A DNA stretch of 64,000 bases. It comes from Chamaecrista fasciculata (taxonomy: Eukaryota > Streptophyta > Magnoliopsida > Fabales > Fabaceae). Where the stretch lies: the NCBI GenBank assembly GCA_003254925.1, contig QANZ01016665.1, positions 1-64,000 on the forward strand, given 5' to 3'. The notes under the pieces were generated by a model. It saw nothing but the letters and a program-made list of their open reading frames with translations. It had not been told where the DNA came from and made no database searches. Positions 57,938 through 64,000 of the stretch are shown piece by piece. Position 1 is the stretch's first letter. The number at the start of each line of letters is the position of its first letter. A program made the position numbers and the translations under genes.

Positions 57938-60070
57938 AACCATGTTAGAATGCATGCATACGAGGCTTCTTCCTACCCAGTGTGTTTTCATTCACAAACT
58001 AAAATGGAGTAGACAAATTTGTACATTTGTGCTATTATGTGAGTGAAAAAAAGATTCATGGTAGTAATCAAGACGTGTATAGTGCATCTTGACCCTTCAT
58101 ATCTCTTGCTTCTCTGTTCTTTCACCTGCCCTCTGTTATAGAAAATCCACTCACTCAGGAATCTCAGAACGTGCTTGAAGATCGGTCTATTAAATTCTGA
58201 GAGAAGCCTACATGGGGATTCTTCAATTATGACATGACCAAGCTTTTCTTAATAAAATATATTGTATGATTTGAGTTGTAAAACACAAGTATAGCTTTAT
58301 GTGAGAATTTACTAATAAACCCTTTAATATTTACCAGAATCTTGTATCAACACTGTTAGCCCATCTAAGTATAATTTGATTCCTTTCTAATAATTTTACC
58401 GCAAGAAATGCTAACTATCTTTAATATACTTCAGGAGCAGCCAAATTTGAGAAAGCACACAGATGGTTTAAAAGGTTCTCCCCTTAACACTCTGCTTAAT
58501 GTCTCCGTAATCCGTATGTCTACTTTGGGATAAATTTTAAATTACTATTCAATAGTTTCCAGCTGGAATTTTAAATAACATTCGCAATTTAATCCCACGT
58601 CTACATTCAAAAATCAAAATGCATGTCTGATACTGTAAAACCTGATGCTACTCAAATTTTCCATTGACTCTTTAAACTTTGCTTACTGACTGGATAAAAT
58701 ACCATTTCCATTTGAATTAATTATGTTAATTTTTAAAACTTATACTGAATATAAATATTTCAAATACTATAATACTGTGTATCACTTTCATATATATAAC
58801 ATAAAAAAGTGAGATATTGTACCAAACACTTCTTAAATTAGGTCATTCACATTCTTTTAATCTTTCAAGTTTCAATTGCATGCACTGCAAGGCTTGATTC
58901 AGTCATCTATTTCTGTGGTACACCATTCACATACGATGGAAGAAGCATTATCTTGGCTAACAATACCTCGTTGCTGTAAAAAGAATTTCTATCTTTTAAG
59001 AAAAGCAGCTGTAGATAATAAAGGAAACCATTCTCCAGATATGAACATTATTATATAGGGATTTTTACAACAAAAGAAAGATCATTACCCAAGATTTTTA
59101 AGAATACCAGAGCTACAATGGTGTCACACTACAGCAGTAATAATTGGAAACCAGATATAATCTTCCCTAATATAATCAAACATAATGTGACGATTTTACT
59201 TTTGTATGATAAGGAGATTAAAATGTTCTGGGATCTTTCGTTACTTTAGTATGATAAAGGAGATTTTATCAGACTACAGAGATGTGTACTCTCCCCTAGA
59301 ATTGAAACCCAGCTAAGAAATGCCGCTGATAATAAATTCCTACAAACAAAAGCTTATGTTAGAAACTATATGAGTAGGCTGACTACAATTCTAGTCAAAT
59401 AAAACACAAATATTCCGGTGCAGTTGACTTATAAAAAGCATCATAATAGTAACATGGTCACCATAAGCCAAAAGGCACAGACACATAATGTCACAGAATA
59501 CCAAAAGAACAGAAGTAAAAACATAACATGTGGATAAACTTTTTTTTTTTTATTTAAAAAAAAGAGACAATCATGTAAAAGCTATCCACATATCATATTT
59601 TTATTAGAGAAGACATCAAATCCAGAAAACACACCTAAGTTTAGTCCATAGGAAAACAGTCAACTTTGTCAAGGAAAACCCCCTCCAGAAAAAAGAAACA
59701 GCAAACTAAGTATGAATTTCAAAGGACTCCACAAATAAATTTGGTGAATAAAGCCAAAAGACATTACGAGGTGAATATCGAGGGGGTTAATCTTAGTCCA
59801 AACAACCAGTACAGCAAAACAATAGTCTTGGTTGTCATAGCTAGCAATTTTAAAGCTAAGAATAGTCCAGTCGCAAGAAAATATCTATATGACTGCATAA
59901 ATATGGCACATGTCCTACTTCTACGACAATATGTAAATAATCAATCATCAATTCCGTCTATCTAAAACAGAAACAAAAAAACTGAGCAAGAACACAGATA
60001 GTTTGCTAACAACTTATCTTGCCAAAATGTATCTTGTCTGAGAAGCTTTCATCTTCTCCTTTTAATTTCC
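57938..60070. other. Spacer between convergent CDP-DAG synthase and ceramidase genes
   Basis: It contains the two 3' UTRs and about 1.5 kb without a supported gene. The open frames at 58876-59058 and 59666-59965 have no start context, no domain and plain AT-rich composition, so they were not called. Confidence 0.55.
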
Positions 60071-61898
60071 TCAATGGGATTTTGGTTTCTGAATCTTCAC
60101 ATAAGGTAAAATACCCATCAAACGAACAACTTTTGGAGACCACCCACACTGTTGAGCACGGCAAAACATCAAGAATGTGTTTGCAAAGTAGGACTTGAAA
60201 CCCATGAAAACATGCCATAGAGCATGACCTTGAGGGTTAACAGGCAAGCGGGACAGCTCCTCACAGAAAACACGATCCACAAACCAAAACAAACTACCTA
60301 ATACAAGAGTAGCTACATAAAGCTTTGCAAGCTTCTTGGCTGATGCATCTTGAGTGTGAATGTAATACTTGTACATTCTTGGAATGCAGAGAAGACACAG
60401 AATGACATAATGAACTTTGAAGCCAATACCAAAATGGAACACGGCATGGACAGCGGCAAAAACAGCACCATAAAGAAAGAGGAAGATGGGCATTGTACTG
60501 CGGTAATGCCAATCCGGTGAGTGGAGGATGTACATATACAATAACATCTCCCATACCATTGGGGTTTCATCACTCTGCTGTTGCCTAAAATAAAGTGCAA
60601 AATGGGAAGAATAAATAGTCATTCGAAACAAATATTTATTTACTGATTGAAAAATAATGATACCACAAAATCCTATCAGGGACACAAACCCAACAACCTA
60701 GTAGAATTATTCAACAAATAAAGAAGAAAAGTTTCTATATATTATACAGATATCAAGCAGTCAAGCATTTATATACACGGGTATCACTTTTTGCATCTCA
60801 TATCAATAAATTTAAATCACTATAACACAACTAAATTGGAGCTTGATACGTTCACCAAGCATATATAACACCTTCCAATTTCCAGATTCCAACTCAACAA
60901 CAACCTGACAAAGAACCTGCTATAAACTTTTAAACTTTTCTGCATCCATGCTATATTAAGCAACTTATTATTCAACCTACAACCTGAGAATGTAACACTC
61001 AATGCTCATAAAGAGAGGTCACTATCTTAACAAGTGTAACTATCTCATCAGTCCAAAGTATAATACTAAAACTAGTCATTAGTTTTGAGCAACTACTCCT
61101 GATTTATCTCTCTGTAATTTTGTTGAAAAGAACATCCATTTCATATGGAACCAGAGATATATTAGGAAACTGAGTAATATAAAACTAAAATGAATTATCC
61201 AACCAATTCAAATTCATAAGTTTCTTGCACGAAATATATTAGTTTCATAGGGAACGTATACATGCACAAATGCAAGTGAGAGAGTTAAACTTAAAAGTTA
61301 TAACATATAGAATAATGTAATCAATCTGGTCAGAGAAATCAATACTAATTGTTAACAAAAACAAGAACAATTGAGGCAACTTTTCTGTCTTAAAGGTTCT
61401 TGATCTATGGTCACATTAAATTTTAAAACAAAGACAATTCAATGTTTCTGTATCGATAATTTCTCATAGCAACTTATAACTAAGTCTAAATTTCTCGAGT
61501 TAAGCAGCAAATATTACCATTCACTTGCCAGACTAATAATAGATAAGACAAAATGACAAATAACTCAACCTGTATGCAACTAACCAATAAAACCAGCTGT
61601 AATCAACTTGAGTCATTGAAAGAATGCAAGATATCAGTACTTACACTCGTTGCAGTGTGGCATGGTACAACATGCTTCCAATGGCAAGTGTCATATTTGA
61701 TACATGAAGAACACTAAATCTTTTCTCAAACCGTTGTCTTACTGCATTTATAAGACCAATGAGTGCCAAGAGGATGGTCGTAACATTGGATAGAGTGTTA
61801 TAAAACTCGGCGATGTAAGATGAATGCTCATAATTTTTTTCACAACACTCAGTAGTGGATGTGACTGGACCCCAGAAGCTAGATATCGTCTCTGCCAT
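60071..61898 (-). CDS. Alkaline (phyto)ceramidase, ACER family
   Basis: It hydrolyses ceramides to a sphingoid base and fatty acid, in ER/Golgi membranes. Two exons, 61898-61645 and 60584-60071, joined GT|G (Val), give 255 aa, the same length as I recall for Arabidopsis ACER. Landmarks: SFWGPVTSTTECCEKNYEHS, membrane span NVTTILLALIGLINAV, metal/catalytic residues S75 and H79 in GSMLYHATLQR, D90 in SDETPMVWEMLLYMY, and H205/H209 in NPQGHALWHVFMGFKSYF. Further spans include IFLFLYGAVFAAVHAVFH and YVATLVLGSLFWFVDRVF; the tail ILPYVKIQKPKSH has a C-terminal basic stretch. All five active-site residues expected from human ACER3 are present. The ATG at 61898 directly precedes the family's conserved start. 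Confidence 0.95.
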
Positions 61899-63090
61899 TC
61901 CCCTCTACAGCCTGATGATTTTCTTAACTGTATTTCGAAGCTGTAGAGTTTGAAGAATCCTGCAAACCACGAGGCCGACCAATTATTTAAGAGGATAGAA
62001 ATAATTCAACCAAGCAGAAATCCAAAACCATACATCCCAACATGTTAATTAATAAGGAAAGCATGATAGACATATTAGGTCAACATAAAATGTAAGAAGT
62101 GTAGAACATGCCCATCCCATTCTAGTGCCTAGTGTAAGTATGGATTGCTTTCCTATTAAAGAAATATTGAGGCATGAAGTTTCGGTGGAGAACCTACTAG
62201 GATAAGTTTACAGTCACTATCGTCACAAGAAAAGGCAAGAGAAAAAATATAAAACTCCTCATAATGGAAAGATTAAAATAGATTAGAAATTTCATATAAA
62301 CCTAAAGATAGATAAGAAATTTCCCTCTTATATTTGAAGGCGGTTTTCACTTTGCACATTACAAAGAGAGGAAAGCGCAAGAATCCACCCTTAACTACAA
62401 ACAAACAATGTGATAAGTAAAAATAATGCTCAAATCGACCCACCACACACTACTTTTTCAAAAGGAAAAAAAGCTACCGTGAATTTTGCTATGTCCAATA
62501 CATACTAACAATAACAGATCGAAAATATAGAAACCAAAAGGAAGTTTAACCACGAGTGTTGCTTCATTTCTTCAATACTCTGACTAGTTTCCCCCATCAA
62601 ATGACAACCTCTACTCAATGAGCATGTAATATATCTTTGCGAAACTTATATATTAATCAATTCGCCAACACAGGAATTAGCAGATCCTAGTTCTACCCAT
62701 AGTAACCGTCTCTAAAAATGAATCAAGTAACCAGTATAAGGCAAGTGTACAATGAACAAATAATTAAAACTAATTCAATTCAACCACGTTCCCAAGGAAA
62801 AGAAAAAGAGTCAATCACGTCATTACAGAATCTGAAAACTTCATAAAGTGGATCAACAATCTTCATCATTGGTCATACCCCAAAATAGAAAAAAAGAATT
62901 AAGCAACCGCAAACTGAATAGAAACGGGAACCACCACCCAAAAAATAAAAAATAAAAAATGGGATGATGAAGTTGCATACTTGGGCAGATTAATCAAGAA
63001 AAACAAAGCGATTGTTGAGAGGTAGATCTCATTCTGCTGCTTAGAGTGGCGTCTCCTTCTTTAATTAAGATTTAAGAATGGGTCTGCAAG
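61899..63090 (-). other. 5' leader with intron of the ceramidase gene
   Basis: On the minus strand an acceptor TTTGCAG precedes GATTCTTCAAACTCTACAGC (leader exon from about 61960 to 61899). A probable first leader exon lies around 63080-62983, with a donor in CCCAAGTATGCAAC. The intron of about 1 kb has no coding signal. Confidence 0.5.
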
Positions 63091-63190
63091 ATAACTGAGG
63101 CATGAGGCGGAGAATCTCTTTTCGGCATTTGAGGCAGGCTACGAACGAAGCAACACTCCATTTTCAATTTTCTCCCATTATTTTATTTTT

Positions 63191-63330
63191 GGGTAAAATG
63201 CATTTGGGTACCATGTGGTTAGGACTTAATCCATTTTGGTATCCTGAAAGACAAAATTTGACACCTTGGTACCTTGAGGTTTGTGCCGTTAGCACTTTGG
63301 TACCCTGTAGTTATTTTCTGTCAAGATTTA
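63191..63330. repeat. Left half of a TIR-type repeat
   Basis: It starts GGGTAAAATGCATTTGGGTACC and repeats GGTACC-type phrases (CACCTTGGTACCTTGAGG, CACTTTGGTACCCTG). This is the pattern of one arm of the MULE-like MITEs above. No matching inverse arm is found before 64000. Confidence 0.45.
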
Positions 63331-64000
63331 ACGGAAATTGGTAGCATTTTTGCAAAAATTATAAAATACCCCCAAATAGTTTCAAAATTATTAAAAACAT
63401 TCCTAGATCATAATATTTGAGGACTAAAATGAAAATTATAACAAAAATTTGGGGTCCAAATGTAATTATGAAAAATATTATAAAAAGAATAAAATTACAG
63501 ATTAGTTGTAAATCTAGAAAATAAAATGCAGTTTAGTCCTAAGACTATGTGGTTCGATAGTGAGAAGATAAACTTTACAAAATTTTTGAAATTTTTTTTG
63601 AAGAATATTTTCGTTAATTAATTTACAAATTAAATAATTAATATTTAGTTTCACTAAATAATTTAATAAAGATGACAAATATTTGAGTTCAATATGTGAT
63701 TAATTAAGGACTTGGTTGAGAGAAGTTTATGAGAAAAGGAAGATTTTGATTCATCAAAACTCTAACGATCTTTCTGCAATTTTTTTTTAATAACTCTCTA
63801 GTTCTTGAAATGGAATTGTAGAAAACTTCATCAATTCTCTTAGTTTGTTGTATTTTGATTCGTTTTACCAAAGGAAGAGGACATAAACGCACAAAAGAAA
63901 TCTTGTTGAAGAGTGAAATATGGTTTAGGCAGCAATAGAAACTAACAAATAAGATGCAGAAGAAATCGACTGCTAAGACTGAGCCACGTCAGCACTTCTT
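63331..64000. other. AT-rich end of window
   Basis: No gene or clear repeat boundary is seen. 63480-63560 has TTTAGTCCTAAGACTATGTGG, likely repeat-derived. Confidence 0.5.

Noticed and set aside
59666..59965. 99-residue Lys/Asn-rich open frame
   Set aside because: It lies in the 3' region of the ceramidase gene, has no recognisable motif and has plain AT-rich composition.
27132..61898. A lipid-metabolism gene cluster (MBOAT, nsLTP, CDP-DAG synthase, ceramidase)
   Set aside because: The genes are far apart, in mixed orientation, separated by unrelated genes and belong to different pathways; chance proximity is the simpler reading.
1..64000. CRISPR arrays, bacterial operons or a clustered defence system
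   Set aside because: The DNA is plant nuclear; no regularly spaced direct repeats with unique spacers, no ribosome binding sites and no prokaryotic genes were seen.

Overview
The window is nuclear DNA of a flowering plant, most likely a eudicot. It is AT-rich, its genes are split by short-to-medium GT-AG introns, and the spacers are full of terminal-inverted-repeat (TIR) transposons and LTR remnants. I can reconstruct eleven gene models plus one broken gene from splice sites and conserved protein motifs. I cannot name the species. I see no CRISPR array, tRNA, rRNA, operon or plasmid feature, and no credible new multi-gene system. The unusual content is mostly transposon architecture and a few odd single genes.

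Layout: 1539-3736 (-) EMC3, an ER membrane insertase subunit, with a 5' leader reaching about 5390. 5400-8640 is a nest of DNA transposons, including a 312-bp perfect tandem duplication. 9285-11991 (+) is an NTF2-like protein with a C-terminal membrane anchor, whose last intron holds a GC-rich antisense LTR relict. 13508-15681 (+) is a small glycine-rich, probably plastid, membrane protein. 15682-20900 is a gene-free spacer. 21258-24105 (+) is a Rho GDP-dissociation inhibitor. 27132-28400 (+) is an intronless MBOAT acyltransferase of the wax-synthase/sterol acyltransferase family with an extra low-complexity linker. 29857-30168 (+) is a small secreted 15-cysteine protein. 30655-31263 (-) is a BAG5-like co-chaperone. 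32995-33343 (-) is a lipid transfer protein gene broken by a frameshift.

35502-37806 (-) is an early-nodulin-like phytocyanin. 38850-39560 is a non-LTR retrotransposon fragment. 39797-40591 (-) is an acidic, histidine-rich protein with a putative myristoylation site. 42532-44246 and 44633-47065 are two solo LTRs with intact 5-bp target duplications, only about 400 bp apart. 52180-57937 (+) is CDP-diacylglycerol synthase with a short uORF in its leader. 60071-61898 (-) is alkaline (phyto)ceramidase.

The genes are independent housekeeping or stress functions. Four relate to membranes or lipids (EMC3, the MBOAT acyltransferase, CDP-DAG synthase, ceramidase), but nothing in the sequence suggests they form a cluster. 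All gene spans given are CDS start to stop; exons are listed in each entry. Splice sites were chosen by reading frame and motif continuity, not by transcript data.
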